From Angiostrongylus vasorum (Eukaryota; Nematoda; Chromadorea; Rhabditida; Metastrongylidae): DNA of 64,000 bases. The notes below the pieces were generated by a model that was not told where the DNA came from, searched no databases, and was given only the letters and a program-made list of their open reading frames with translations. The position numbers and the translations under genes are program-made. This document shows positions 35,335 to 49,400 of this stretch, piece after piece; positions within the stretch are counted from its first letter, which is position 1; every line of letters starts with the position of its first letter. The DNA lies in NCBI GenBank assembly GCA_018806985.1, contig JADANN010000032.1, positions 3,555,501 to 3,619,500 on the forward strand. The letters run 5' to 3'.

Positions 35335-35865
35335 GAGCAGTAGTCGAAATCGCAGAGTTTTAACTATTATTTACTGCCTGTTATTTTTTAATGGCAAGGT
35401 ATGATGTGAAATACAAACGGAATGATGGTAAGATGTTTGCTAAACTCGGAACTCCAAGCCTGTTATTATCCTATCAGCCCTACCCTTTCCGGTGACTCTC
35501 TTTTTCCACTCCGCACCATGGCCCATCTTTTGCTTCCTCTCGGCCAGTTTTCTACCCTAACAGTGTTATAAGTAACCACTCGTAAAGGCAATGATCTGGA
35601 GGGCACAAGTCGATATTGAACCCATTAAGCTGAAGCTGCAATTGAAATCACAGTGAAATGCTATCCATTCATTTACCGTGTATTCTTTTGCCTGAGAGAA
35701 AGGCAAAGCAGGGGGCCCCGCTAAGGGTAATCGTGGGTTCAAAGCCCATCTGAGGTTCCGAACTTTGATCATATCTCAGCATCTTTATGATTGTGTTTCA
35801 CTTCATAGCCTGCCATCGAGAAATACTAAGCAGTAATTAAAAGTTAAAGCGCTTACATTTGACCC
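35335..35865. repeat. Family C palindromic element, diverged
   Basis: The outer ends TTATTTACTGCCTG and the reverse of TAAGCAGTAATTAAAAG, plus inner arm blocks (CCCTACCCTTTCCGG; GGGTAATCGTGGGTTC), form an inverted pair around a short centre. Confidence 0.72.
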
Positions 35866-37139
35866 GCTTCCTTTACCGATTGCGACTAGTTGTCCAATTT
35901 TGTTCTGGAAACCATCAGAAACGCTATCTTTAGAGGGAAAAAAAGTTAGCCACAGTGCTATCTTATCGTTTATCATTGTCACAAACTTTTCAGTCCTTGT
36001 TTTAAGTAATGGCTATGTTGCTATCCCATTCTAATATTAAATATCATACATTCGACAGAGGTAACCACAAATTATATTGCGAGGTCTTTTTCTTTCCTCT
36101 TTAGGGAATAGTTCTTTAGAAACTTTGTTGCTTAAAAAAGTTGAAGGCTACGTAGCTCGCATCGTGGAAGTTGACAAGAAATGAGGTTTCTGGATACCTA
36201 CTAGTGAAGTTTTTTTGTCAGCTTCTATGATGGATGTTGTGATGAAGCATCGGCAAGCAATCAAATTTCTGTTGCAAACTTTCAGTAAGCGCAATGAGCA
36301 TGTTCTCCCGTTGACTCTGAATGAGCGCCATCAGTGAAATTGGTTGGGAAACTATTCATTCGACAAACTTAGCTCAGAGATTGTACTCTCTATTGGCTTA
36401 GCACGCAGATCTGTGACGGCTTTTTAGTGAGTGAAGCGTAAGGTGATGTCAGCGCGATTTCCAAATGACTCCTAGGATATAAAGTAACCATAGTGCGAGA
36501 TGTTATAAACAAACGTAATGAGTTTTAAGAGGTCATTTTCAATATGAGAGCATGGATAAATTCCTCATAGATTTCTTACTATAGAATAGAACGTTACGGG
36601 CGTCTCTTGAGAATGAAGTCGTAAGACGATGGCAGAGACGTAGATCAAGTGGGAGTTCATCTATGAATTGTGGTTTATCCGGACCCAGATGGTATCTCGA
36701 GATATATGGGTCGGAACGGGCACTTTGTTTTCCGCTCGGTGGGCGTTTCTTCAATTTCATCGCATTGTGTAATACTTAAACACTCAGCTCACTATCAATC
36801 ATTATTTCGCATCGTGTTGGATTTTAGCCCAGATAATAGTTTATTTATGAGATTCCGCGTTATTCCATCCCTATTTGCTCAGGTATTCTTTGAAAACTCT
36901 CGACATTCGGTTGATATCAGCTATCCTCGAACTGCTCGCAAACAGCCTTGGACCACAAGACAGGTACCAGTCAGAAAGGAACAGCTTATCATAAAATATT
37001 TGCAAGATTTATGTCGCTAAAGCAGCGAGATGTAATTCAAGAATTTCAGTGACAGAATTATGTAAGAAACACCAGTAGGAAAATCAATCCATAAGGTTTT
37101 GTATGGAAAACTATTAAGGCTTGTCTTCTTTTATCATTT
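35866..37139. other. Unassigned region upstream of the AKAP1-like gene
   Basis: Contains a 116-codon plus-strand ORF (36670-37020) whose last part (RTARKQPWTTRQVPVRKEQL) looks protein-like, and a short KVEGYVARIVEVDKK frame near 36130. Neither is recognised and no splice chain was found. Confidence 0.3.
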
Positions 37140-37145
37140 GAATAG

Positions 37146-37309
37146 GACGTGGTGAAGTAGAAGAAGTATCACAGACGACATTTGGTGTTGAACAAGAAGT
37201 CTGGGAAGAGGATTTGGGACGAAAACTCGTTGGTTTTGGACCTGGAAAATCTCCAGCTGCTAACCCTCTAAAGGAAACTTTTTATGTTGTAACTTTTTTT
37301 TGGTTTTAA
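37146..37309 (+). CDS. Possible exon of an unidentified gene
   Basis: After an AATAG acceptor the frame reads GRGEVEEVSQTTFGVEQEVW then EEDLGRKLVGFGPGKSPAAN, coding-like in composition, and stops at about 37309. It could be the end of a gene just upstream of the AKAP1-like gene. No family is recognised and upstream exons were not located. Confidence 0.3.
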
Positions 37310-37459
37310 CGTTCGATTATCGTTGAAAATGGTCATAGTGTTTTGGGAACTAAACGTTATTTAACGATTTTTCATTACCCATAAAACATTGACAGGATTG
37401 TGCATATGGTAGCTGAAAGCGTGGGAACTTCTTATTACCAAAGTATACTGTACATTTCA

Positions 37460-37466
37460 AATTCAG
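37460..37466 (+). other. Candidate splice-leader acceptor for the AKAP1-like gene
   Basis: The sequence AATTCAG directly abuts the ATG at 37467. With no upstream exon in frame, this fits a nematode trans-splice site with a zero-length leader. Experimental proof is lacking. Confidence 0.5.
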
Positions 37467-40400
37467 ATGTCATCTACCGCACAGCGCTCAGTGCTGCTTG
37501 CGTTGAGCAGTGTCTCACTGGCAGCACTCTTCGTCTGGTACGTACAGTCGCGGAGAAAACCTGGATCACGGCAAATTCTCGGCGATAATCAGGCAAGTAT
37601 AGACACTCAAAGCGAACAAGTTCGTCTGATCTTTTTTTTTCTTCCTTCCGTTTTTCGTTTCTTCCTTTTTTTTTCTTCTTCTTCTTCTCTCAGTGTTTCT
37701 CGCTTTCGTCATAAGCGACACCATCGTTCCTCATCTTGTTCTCGCATCGAAAGTTGACCCTGTTCATCAAATCTCTCAGATTTTCTTTCATTTATTGTGT
37801 CATTATTTGTGGGTTTTGTGTTTATAGCATGTGTTGACATTCATCAATGCTCTTACTTCACTCCCTCCGTATACGGTAGTGTGGATGAATGAGCCTGCCG
37901 GCGCCCAGCCTTAGAAATCGATTCGTGGCAACGCGCTCAGAGCAACACTTTTTCTACGTCGTTCTGGCTCTCGGCTCAACTGCTTTTTTTTTCCCCGATG
38001 TCCGATTTTACGACTATTTTAGTCTTTTTTTTTGAAAAACAGCATTTGAGATCTGTAAACTCACGTGCTTTTTTGTTCAAAGGATGTCTTACCTCAGTTT
38101 GCATCTGTAGATGAACATTCTGTAGTTAGCTTAATTTATGAAGTATTTCTTTTCTTCCACATAGGGGCATCCTCATTGTCCTCCTTTAAAGGAAGGCTCA
38201 TATTTGAACACTGTTTCCATAAATTTCTTGGATTTGTGCACTTCAGATTCATTCTTCGAAACTAATTATTCACTGATTATTCGTGCCGAGGCTAAGTGAA
38301 AATCGCTTTAGCCGGCTTTTATTAGAGCTACTACTCGAATCACCTCATCAGCGAGTATATCACCTATTGGAGTACTCGACCATCGACCATAGTCTCTAAC
38401 CACATTTATGGTGATACCACCGTTGAAACTAACCTCAACTTCCCCCAGTTGCGCTTAGATCTTCACCTAAGCCGTCACCGTTGTTTCATCTGGAGCTAGA
38501 AAAACGTCAAATCCCCAGAAGGATTTCCAACAGAATCAGGTCAACACGTTCTTCGATTATTAAGCAAAAACGTGGTTGAGAAAAGGTTTTACTCGGCTTA
38601 CTTTTTCGATGTTTCCGTCTTCTTCAGAGCCGGAGTGATTCGAGTCGATGGTCCACAGCTGGTCATTGATAGTCCACAGCTGGTCGTTGTCATGACGTGG
38701 TTGTTCGGATTTCGAAATCCGAGATTTTTCTCTATATTTTTACGTGACACATCATCACATCCACTTTGCGGACCCCAGCAGACCTTCCATTCTATTCGTT
38801 TCCCTCGCATTTATCGTCCACAGTGGTCTTTGAACATTTCCCGTGTTGTTGCGGCTGCTGCTGCTTGAGGATTTAGTTTTCCTTACGAATATCGTAGAAT
38901 TCTGTTCGAGTCAATTCTCCTTGCAATCTTGGAGATAGCCGGGCTAAGGCATCCCCACGTGGAGCATTGGAGGAGAGCGTTGGTGCGAGGATCGGCCTAC
39001 TGCCTTTGCTTCCTGTTCGACGACATCGTTAACCACTGCGTTGTCCCCTAAGTGTTCGAAAAAATTGACCAGATCATTCTGATTGAACATGAATTGATGA
39101 AAAATGAGACTTTATTTTTTTCTTTTGCGTTTCTTTTTGCCATGTTTTCATCGTTTTCTTTTTTGCCATGTTTTCATCGTTTTCTTTTTTCACATGCAGA
39201 AATGGATTGCCCAAGATTCTTCTCACGATGTTCCCTTGATCGATTTCTTATCACACTAGTACAATTTTTATACCCCTCGGCGTGTTGCCTTACTGTTTTA
39301 GTCTTTCCATCATATACCTCCTATTTAGTTACTGTAATAGCCTTTCATTTCGATCAAAACTTCAATTTTCTGCTGTTTTCCGCTTAACGTATCCATCGTA
39401 GTCATACTGAGATCACTAAAAATGGCTTTCAGCTGTCTAACTGGTTTACATGATTTACTTTCTTTATGTAATAGTTTGGTTATTTATTCTTTCGTTTAGT
39501 AGTAAATGAGTGTTTAGGAGCGATCAGCTAGAAAACCCACTGGGCGGTCATCTCATAAAATTGAAGAAGTCGGTGTTTCAGGTAACTGAGATTAGAGATG
39601 AAGTTCTGTACAACGTTCGTATTCATATCCATAAGACTGTGTAACTCTAAAGTTGTGTTATATTACATATTGCTTACTTTATTATTCAAATGGCCCACCT
39701 GCACGAAAAAATTTGTGTACGCCCGGCACAACTTCCTTTGCTGGTAACTTGCTGCTCGGGGAGGATTTTTTATTTTTCGGAGACTCGTGGTTCTTGTGCT
39801 GGAGGTTTCCTAAGTCGTCATCTTGGGCATTCGCGATCTCTTGTGTATTAGGACAGTGTTCGCCATCTTGCGACGTTGTTTGTTTTTTCTTCAGAACGAT
39901 GGCGATTTCGGCTATTCATTGCTCTTAACTGTACTACTGGATTGGAACATCGAACTTTTTGGGATGGAAGATCCAGCTGTGACATGAACACCACCCCTCC
40001 CCCTCCTGCTCCTCCTCTCCTCCTCCCTCCTCCCTCCTCCTCCTCCTCCTCCTCCTCCCTCCTCCTCCTCCTCCTCCTGTTTCCCCATAAGTCGCAGTTT
40101 CACACTCCCTGAACCACCGCGCCGTCTTGACGAGGCACGGCTACCAGTGAAAACATATGTTTGCATTGAGAAGTAAATGCGTTAGAGGGTTGGTTATGTC
40201 ACCTACGTTTTGGACGAAATTTCCATAAAAACGTCTTTGTATTCGTGCATATCATACATGTGTGGGTGTGTCGTGTTCATATGCTTTGCATCCTGAGTGT
40301 TGGTTCAGCTAAGAGCCTGCAATCGAGTATGTAGGAACTGTTAACCATGTGAAGCGCTTCGTGGTTCAACAGATTGGATCCACGTCTATTTTTTTGAGAG

Positions 40401-43400
40401 ATTTCGTGTGTGTTCGGGACTACCTCCTCTCTCCCACGTCCCCCCCCACTCTCCACCCCTGGCAAAATCTTTGCTGTTTGACACAGTTGATATTTCTATG
40501 TAATCTGGTACTAATGTATCATGTCATATTGTTTTATACTATGTTTATTCTGTTGCATCATTACTACGCAACATTTTCATGTCGGCGAATTTGCAGCCAA
40601 TTTGGAAACTTCTCAATCTGGCGGTGTTTCATGTGATAGCGAACATTGGTACACCGCACCCACTATGACTAACACATTAGGAAGCGATCCAGCGGTCACA
40701 GTTATCTCCTCAACTCTTCATTCAAACAGAACTGATGAGTCAACTGAGGTTTGTTTCTCACTGTTTCTCACACATTTTCCATGCACCAGGCAAGATATGA
40801 AGTCAAAATTCGTGCGACTTCTTCTCACTGCCCCTATGTTTACGGGATTTAAGAGTAGCTGGCCTTTAGTCGTTATTATCTACTTCATTCAGAATGAACT
40901 TCTTTCCTGCAAAATAAAACGCGATTCAGGAAAATATGCCCTTTTTTTCTTGCGTATTTGTTTTTTTCTAGAAAATGTTTGATTTAATGCAACATCAGCG
41001 GGCCTCCGAGCGATCTAATATCACTATAAAATCTGTTTCGAAGATTTTTTTGTGCAAGCAGAAAATTTCTAATCCTATCCTTTGTCGAATTAATCCCGAG
41101 ACCTCATGGGATTCTAGACATCTCGTGTTTTATCAAACTAACGTACGCACATGCACACCATGCGTGTTCCTTCGTTTATTATTCTATTCTCCTTGGATTG
41201 TGGAGGTGAAGCCATTGACGAAAATGGTTTTCGTTATCCTCAATCATTCAAGAATCATTTTGATGACATTTTAAATGGCTGTGGTTTTAGTTTCTGTGCC
41301 AGCCAGAACGTTATACAATAGGGTTATAATACAATAGCCCGTTGTCCCAACAGTTCCACGTTTCGGAAGTTGAAGAAAAAAAAACTCATGTTTATTTTAG
41401 AGGCGACCTAATATTGTTGAATCAAAAGACGAACGTCTACTAGCGAAGACTACAGAGGAGAATCGTTCTGTCGAGGAGCGATGCAGTGAAGAAAAACATG
41501 TTAGTACTAGTGGAGTGGAATGGCAATATTGTTTCTGGGATTTATGTTGGTAAATGAATAATACTTTCCACGTGGCTGGCGGTGCGGACGTATTTTTTAG
41601 TGGATGACTGTTTCTCTATTGCAGTTGTTTGAGTGCCACTTAATTATACCATCCCTCTTAAAGTAATGGATGGAGCGTCGTAAGTGACCAGAAGTGTGCC
41701 ATGTGTTTGCCTTCAAAATTAGGTTGGTTCAAGTTATGGGTCTCGGTTGCTCCGCGCTCACTTATATCTTCCATTCGCATTCGTGGTCGCGTATTTTCGC
41801 ACGTGTTTGAGAACCATTAGGAGCACATTGATTGTTTGTGGTTTTTGTCCAAACCGTTTCGACGAAAAACGTTCAAGACTTCTGTTGAAGCTGGTTCCAC
41901 GTCATTTCTCTAAAAATGTCTTCCGCCAAGTACTCGACAACACAAGAGTTTTTTTTTATCCCTCTCGCCAAGTGTACTGAAAGTTGAGGACACCGTACTG
42001 AAAGTGTGGTGCTGTTCTTGCAACTGTTGTAAGCGTACACCACCTGGCAGACCTGTGTGGAAGCGGAGAGTTCAAGTTGGTCGCTCGGATCAGCGAGTGA
42101 GTAGTTAATAGGATTACATGTGAAATCTCGGTTCCCAACGTTTTCTTCCAATCCATGTGGGAACGCCTTATTCCGAGTATCTCGAAGATTGCAAGAAGAG
42201 TTGATCAACCAACTTTCTTCGACATTCATAAAGGAGGCGACGTTCTCGAAGCAGCAGTTGAAACAACATGCGGAATGTGAATGTTCGAAGACCATTGTGG
42301 ACGATGAGTGCGAGGAAAACGAATCAAATGCAAGAAGTGCTGGGATCTGCACAGCATAAGAATGCGAAAAAACAACCACAGATCTTCATTTGGTTCTTGA
42401 CGTTTCTTATCAGGCGGAACCACAAGCGTTTTCTTGGTCAGATGAAATGGAAAAGTGAGTCAGAGCTGATTGATCCACGAGGGTTCATTTGCTTCCATTT
42501 CATTTTTCCGAACAGTGCTAAAATCATAACCTTTTTGCGATTTGAGTGGGTAGTAATATTATTTGCAATGGCGTGACATGGGCTAAGCATGTCATTCATG
42601 GAATTGAGTTTTTTCCTGCATGATAATACGCTAAAATCTATAAATATAGTCTTTGTGCGCATGTGCACCATATTACTCTTATTCAGCTCTTTTTGATGGA
42701 TGCATATAATTGCCGAGTTCTTGAATCCCTTTAATATAGGTGTTATACTGTGGAGCTGAAAAAGAAAGAGGAAGAACAGAGGCAACATGAGAACAACGTC
42801 GCCAACAATGGTTCCGGTGATTACGCCACAAGTGATTCTCCTGGACTTGCAAGTCAGAATTCTGAGGTGAGTGACAGAAGCAAATAGCCTTCTTCATGGT
42901 CATGGAAATAGTCGTCTATGAGCGGTCAGGTTCTTTATCTTTCGATATCATCGACAACATAGTTTAACATCGATTTTTGTGGGATATTCATATGCTTCCG
43001 GCTAGTCGTGTCAGAGCCATATTTTACTCGTTTTCGTGGGAAAACTGGTGGGTTATTTATCGAAGTCATTTATCTGCTTCAAAATTTAACTTGAACTAGA
43101 GGACTTGTACGGAGATCCTGTAGGATCTAGAGGGCGACTGTAAATAACGTAGTGGTACTGTAACACACAAACACTAGGAATGAGAGCTGTCATATAACTG
43201 ATTTCAAATAAATAATATTAGAAAAAAAAGAAAAAAGTTTGAGAGGAGATGAATATTAAAAACATAAATTATTCTGTCTAATGAAAAGTAGTCTGCGATA
43301 ATACAGTTTATGAAACTCTGCTCTGATTCAAATGGGTCAACATTACCTTTATTGTATTGCCTGTAATCACGACTATGAAAGTGAGTGGAACGGCATAAGT

Positions 43401-46400
43401 ACGTTGTCTGTATTCTTTCCTGTAACACACCAGAACCACTTTGTGAGTTCTGCCCAAACAGTGTACTTTTAACACAAAGCTCATTATTTTTTGTTGTTTG
43501 ACGAGGTCTTCATGGGTGATCTGTCGGACTTTTTTCGTGCTTGATGTGGTGCTTTTCATGAAGATGTACTGCAACCACCTGGTAGTTGACGTTGATGTGT
43601 ATGCAGAGTCCAGTTCGCGTACACGAAATCAGAGCAGCTGTGAATGAGTATGATTACTTGTATACGGATGGTAAGTCAGCTTGGTCCATCACAGGTAAGA
43701 AGCTCATCTCCGTAGTCGAAGTGCTTGTCGGAGAAATAAAAAGTCGTTGCACCATATAACTCGTGGGAAACCATCTCATGACCCCTCGGATGGAAGAGAT
43801 TCGTGGGATGTAGCGTCAAATAAAAATCCTTCTACAACAAATGGTCTGCCGTTTATGCTACATTATGAGCCTTTTGGTTATCAAACTCTGTTGAGTTTCT
43901 AAAAACTTCGCTCCTGTGTACATAGTGCCTTGGAATTCTTGAACGAATTGTAGTCAGGACAACCAGAGGTATCGTTTTTTGTAGACTCGGTCTAAGCATC
44001 TCATGACTTCATTGCTTTCTCTGGATGTATAGATTGAGATGATCCGTAGGACTTCTAACTACTATTAGTAGATGGGAAACTGGCGTCTACTTAGTGACGA
44101 ACAGTAAGAAAACTGTCAGGTTCATATTTTGCGACATTTGCGCCAAAGATGTGAAAACAGTATTGTTTTCTGTTCAGATTAGTCATTCATCATCTTCAAG
44201 AAAGAATTGGAACTGTGTTTATACTGGTTCTTTTTCGACATGGTTTTTACTCGTTCGTTAAATCTTTGTTGATTCAAGGATTCGAAACAGTACAGATGCA
44301 TCGATGCATTTATTAATAAGGAGCACAATAGCCTTTTGGTCACGGATAATTTGTACGATGTTTTAGAGTAACTTTGTCTTGAATTTCTACCATCTGACAG
44401 TCATGTGTCTATTTTCATCCAATAACTTCGCACCGTAAAAGGTTAGCGCTGGCCTCTTTTCTCCATCTGTGAGTCAACAACGTTGCCCATCTTTGAATGC
44501 ACAACGTCACCCATCTCTGAATTCCCAATGTAGAAATATAATGTCAACATGTTGACGATGTACTGGTCGGCTAACTCTCACAGTTATTCCGGTCAGCTCT
44601 GCGAAATTTATGAAGATTATGAGTTTTGCTCCATAATTGGTATTTGATTTGATGACAGGTTAAAACTCATGTCGATAGACTCCCGTTTCCAGTTTCTACT
44701 GACGTGTTTTAAAATAAATACTATAGGTTTTGGGCAATGGTTTTTTTTTAAATTAATTCGATTGAAAGGGGACGTTTGGAACTGAACCCTTAGTGATGCT
44801 GTCATCTACTTTTTATGGTTTTTTAAAGACTGAATGAAGAGAGAAACAGGCTTATCTGCGCAAAAATATCGGTTCGATTCTTACCTTAGTTTTTTCACCA
44901 CTATTAGCGCTTGCCAGTGAGTGATTGTTTTAACAAATAAAGGTATGAACCTCTATCGGAACAACATTCGAAAAAATTCCTGAGGAAGACGAAGATGGCG
45001 AACCTTTGGCCGAATAAGGTTATTTATTAACTTCGTGCTAACTTATCAATGAAAAAACACTTGCTATCGTAACACTTTAAACCGCTTTCCAATTCATGTT
45101 ATGTGATGTACTTTCATTCATTCCACAACTGTGTAATTCTCATGTAAGGTTGTCGAAATTGTATGGTCAGTTTAGCACACATATGCTCCCTGTTGGGATC
45201 TTTACGGTATGAAACGTTTTAGGATGGAAGTTTCTAATACAGGTATCTTTAAGCCACCTGAAAACGATGTTTCAGAAGGCAAGGTTTTGGTACGGATATG
45301 TTTGATCCCCATGGAAACGATAAGTTAGAGTCTCACTCAATTTATGTTTAGGTGTGCTTGAGAGTATGTTAAGTAGGTATTGAGAATGGCGCTCTCCCGT
45401 AGCATTAGCGATACTAATCGGTGCGCGGAAATATTTCAGTGTTTCATGCACACTTGTCACGGAGATGATCGAGTGGTGTGGCTCGAAATGACCTTGCTGC
45501 TACTGCTGTATTTGTTTCGCTCTCTAGTTCCGTTATGGGTATTTAGAATGAATGGCATGGCGCCGTGGACTTGGAGCAAATGTGTGACAAAATGTTGTTC
45601 ACCGAATGTTTCTCGATGAAAATATAGCGTTCTATTCTTGGGTTGTTGATCGTGCGCACTATTTGCATTTGTAGTCTACATGGTGGTACAAATGAGTGCT
45701 TGTGGCATGTGATTCGGTTTTGTTGGCAAATGGTGTCGAACGATTGACGGGTATATTTCGTTTGAACACATGGACTAGCAGAAAATTGGATAGTCCCAGA
45801 AGATTCAGTTACATAACGTCAGCTGAAGCACACATTGCGACATGGTGAGCAGACGCGGAGTCGATCATGAAGCATTACTTACTTGGATACTTGGATGGCC
45901 CCTTCTTTACTGGTTGTGCTAGTCTCAGCGTCATTTCGGATATTTGTTGGTTTAGCTATTATGGTTCTCTGGTCAGCTTAGCCGAAGTCTACCTCAGGTG
46001 GTCATCATCCCTGGCGGTCACCGCCTTTGTGGAGTAGAGGGAGGTTTGTCACCAAGAGACTAGTTTGAAACCAAGACGGTGGTGATTCCTGGTGTTGATT
46101 TACCCTTAGCTGCGATACGGGATGCAAACGTTGGACTCCGTCTCAGCTTGGAAGGTCCTGCTGTAGGGATGAACCCCAGCTGTATATCGCAGCCCGATAT
46201 CTAGGAACAGCCCCACCCACGATGAGGCGGTAAACCGTTGTGGGTTCATGAAGCACTACAACTCAGATATGAAGCACCAGCAATGTTACCACCAATTCCG
46301 GCCCGATTCTTGGGATTGGGAGGATGAAAGACTCGATTTTCAACCATAGTGATGCTAAGATATTTTCAAAACTGACCGCAGGTGTCTGCGGTGGGGAACG

Positions 46401-49400
46401 AACCGCTGTTACCCTTTCTGGCGGCTGACGTGTTCACCACCACACCACGCATGTACTTCCCTTTCGCTTTCCCCTTAGCTAGTTCTCTATGTTTGTTTGA
46501 TTCGATTTTGTTTTAGATATGACTGTTCGCTTTTTATTATGTTCACGGACCTATCGCATAGCTATGGATGCATATCGAAAACAATTCAATACCATCCATG
46601 ACTGTACTGGTGACGCTCGGCGATCGGTTCCGTTCCCTCATCGCGAATTGTGACGTTGCCAACGGCGATAGCCGTCCGTCGCTGGCGCTTTGCCAACATG
46701 CCCTATCTGAGCTCGGTCGCCAGCCGTGCTAAGAGGCACAAGCGAACAATGCCGTCCGCATCATCGATCGATCGATTGGTCGTAGTGGTGGCGCTGTTTT
46801 TTTCGTGCGCGTCTTCACTCTCATTTGGCACTTTGTCTTGACTGATATCATCCTACGATACCGATCTTCGAATGTCGTCGTTCTCGTGTAGGTGAATAAA
46901 GGTTGGTGACTAGAGCGCGTTGGGTCCACTTCGTCCACTAGTCGTCACAACTGTTGCATCTTTTTGAACCTGGTACAATCGTCACAGCATTGATCCATGG
47001 TCCATGTCGTCCGTATCTCCATTGTGTCGGCGGGGAAACGCGGCGCTGGCGGGTCAACGACCGAACAGACGCGGAGTGACTCGACCGACTGAGTGTGGCG
47101 GCGACCGACCCTCGTACTCGCTCGCGCTCCCTCCGTTGCTCCGTCGCTCCGTCGCTTCGCCGGTCGGTCGGTCGGCCCCCTCTGGATGGCCCGGCGTGTC
47201 TGCGTGTCTGCACTCGCACAGCCGCTCTTCCGCTCTGCGCCCTCGCCTCCACGTGCATTCGCGCTGAACTCGACCGCGCCGCCCCCGAGTCGGCCGTCGT
47301 CATTCTCTGAAAGCTTTCCCTCGTCTCGTGTGTGTGTGTGTGTGTTCGTTGTCGCCTCCCTGTCCCGCTACCCGTGTGTTCTGGCCATCACAGTGGTGAC
47401 CACCCTCAGGGCGTTATGTTTATTCATCCACTACTGCCATCGTATCCGCTTATTCCAACCAACATTCCTCCACCTCCAATCGCATCGTCGTTTCCTCCAC
47501 CACTGACAGCAGCCGTTCATAGCAGTTCAGCTTCGCCTTCACCACTTCCATCGTCCGCCGGATTACTACCTCCACATTGGTTGCCACTATCATTTTATTT
47601 TCGTCCGCTGTATCATATACCACCTCATCATCGTCATCAATTAGGCCCTAAGGCAATGTCACCATTACCATTGGCTCTGCCTCTTACCATCACTCCAGTT
47701 GTGAACTCATCAAAGAACCTCGTACGACGAAATAGTGGGTCGTCAACTCAATCCACAAGTTGTGCTCCGAGCACGTCATCATCGAACTGTGAAGCGGTAA
47801 GCGCAATTTCTAACGTGTTCCTATCATCTCCTGTGTTCCGATTTGACACTTTATATCTATCTGTTTCATTCTTATTATGTCAATTGTAACATTTCATTCT
47901 TTTTCCTGGTTTCTTTTTGTTATCGGAATAGCCTTATCTCAATACTACTGTCTCTTCTTCCACTCAGCAACATCTTCTGTCTAGGACATAAATGTTTCCT
48001 TAACCTTAGTGTTCCTACTGTTAATATTATGAAGTCTTTAAATGGGTTAGATAATATTTTGTCGTTAGTCATTTCGGTTTTATTTCATCCTGAAGGTTTC
48101 GTCTTTCTGTTTAAGCTTATGCACCGCTTTTTTTCTTTGTGTATGACTTTCTATTTCCGAGAAGTTTCTTAATTTGAGCACAAGTTACTACTCTTAAAGA
48201 TTACTCATTTATCACATAGGGTTGTGAAAGTGTGTCCTGTTGATCTCTGGTCTTCGGTGGAATAATGAAACATGTAGCTATATAGTCAAGCTTGGAGGAG
48301 TTAGAACCATTTTTCTGAGACTAGCGAGTAGTGCTAGTTTTCACGGATTTAGTAATGGAGTCATTCAGTTGATTGCATCATTGAGCGTATAGAAAAGTGC
48401 ATATTATATTGTTGGTTATCGGGGTTTATTTTTAACCCTCTTCATCTATTTCATGCCAGCCTAACTGAAACATTGGGAGGTAAGGCCGGTTACAAGAATG
48501 TCGTTTAAGAACGGTTTTGGAAACTCTAGCCAAGGTTTGAACGAGTGAATTTTGCGTTTCGTTAACCTGTTTCGCTCCGTATGTACACTATAATGCCCGT
48601 ATGGAGTTTAGTGCAGAGCTTTTCCCGGAGCTTTTTTGTACCACATTATGTATGGTTCTTATGATAGTTAGTGGAAAACAGGTCATAGTGATAGGGTATG
48701 ATCATCAGAGCTGTTCTCCACACTCAGCGATTTATAAAAAACCTATTTTCGAAGAAGTTCATTGACCGGTAATTTAGCCAACAATTAACTGTTATTTCAC
48801 TCTAATCATGGCGGTGTGGAATGTGCGGATATGAAAAACACCGAAATAAACTCCGCATATAACCCCAGAACATCTACGATAGCGCAAAGTCTGTTCTGGA
48901 ATCCTGTCATGTTCAAAGTGTCACAAGTCCTCTGTTTATTTAAAACGAGTTTTTTTATTATCAGAAAAACCAAAAAGTTCGCCGGTGACGAAAAATTGCG
49001 CGTAGTTTGTTGGGCCATCCACGCAACGCAATACGCGCTGCCCGGGGCTGGATGGGTTAATATTGGGGTCATCGACCAGGCTATTATTCACGTTTAGAAG
49101 ACCTTTCTTTTTCCCATATTTGTTCCAAGGTACGTTCTAGAATTGAAGATGTTGGATCTTTTGTGCAATAACCCTTAGTTCGTTTTACCTTTTATTTTCT
49201 GCCTACTACAATTTTCACGGCAGGGTACTAAGCGAACTACAACCACAACGTGGCTGAGATATTTGCAAAACTCTGGATCGCATGTGTCTATGGTGGGGAA
49301 CGAACGCGCTGTTGTCCTTTCCGAGGGAGTAACGCGTTCACCACCACACCATGCAGGTCCTTCGTTTCGCCTGTCTCTCAGCTAGTTCTATCGATCAGCG

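Noticed and set aside
39912..40166. Minus-strand ORF rich in Glu and Gly
   Set aside because: It is the translation of the CTC/TCC microsatellite inside an AKAP1-like intron.
41873..42379. 168-codon minus-strand ORF
   Set aside because: It lies largely across the family D repeat inside an AKAP1-like intron, antisense to the gene. No known domain.
46938..47303. 121-codon minus-strand ORF in the GC-rich island
   Set aside because: It is rich in Arg and Ser, as expected from GC-rich DNA with few stop codons, and the other frames there are also open. No domain or splice context.
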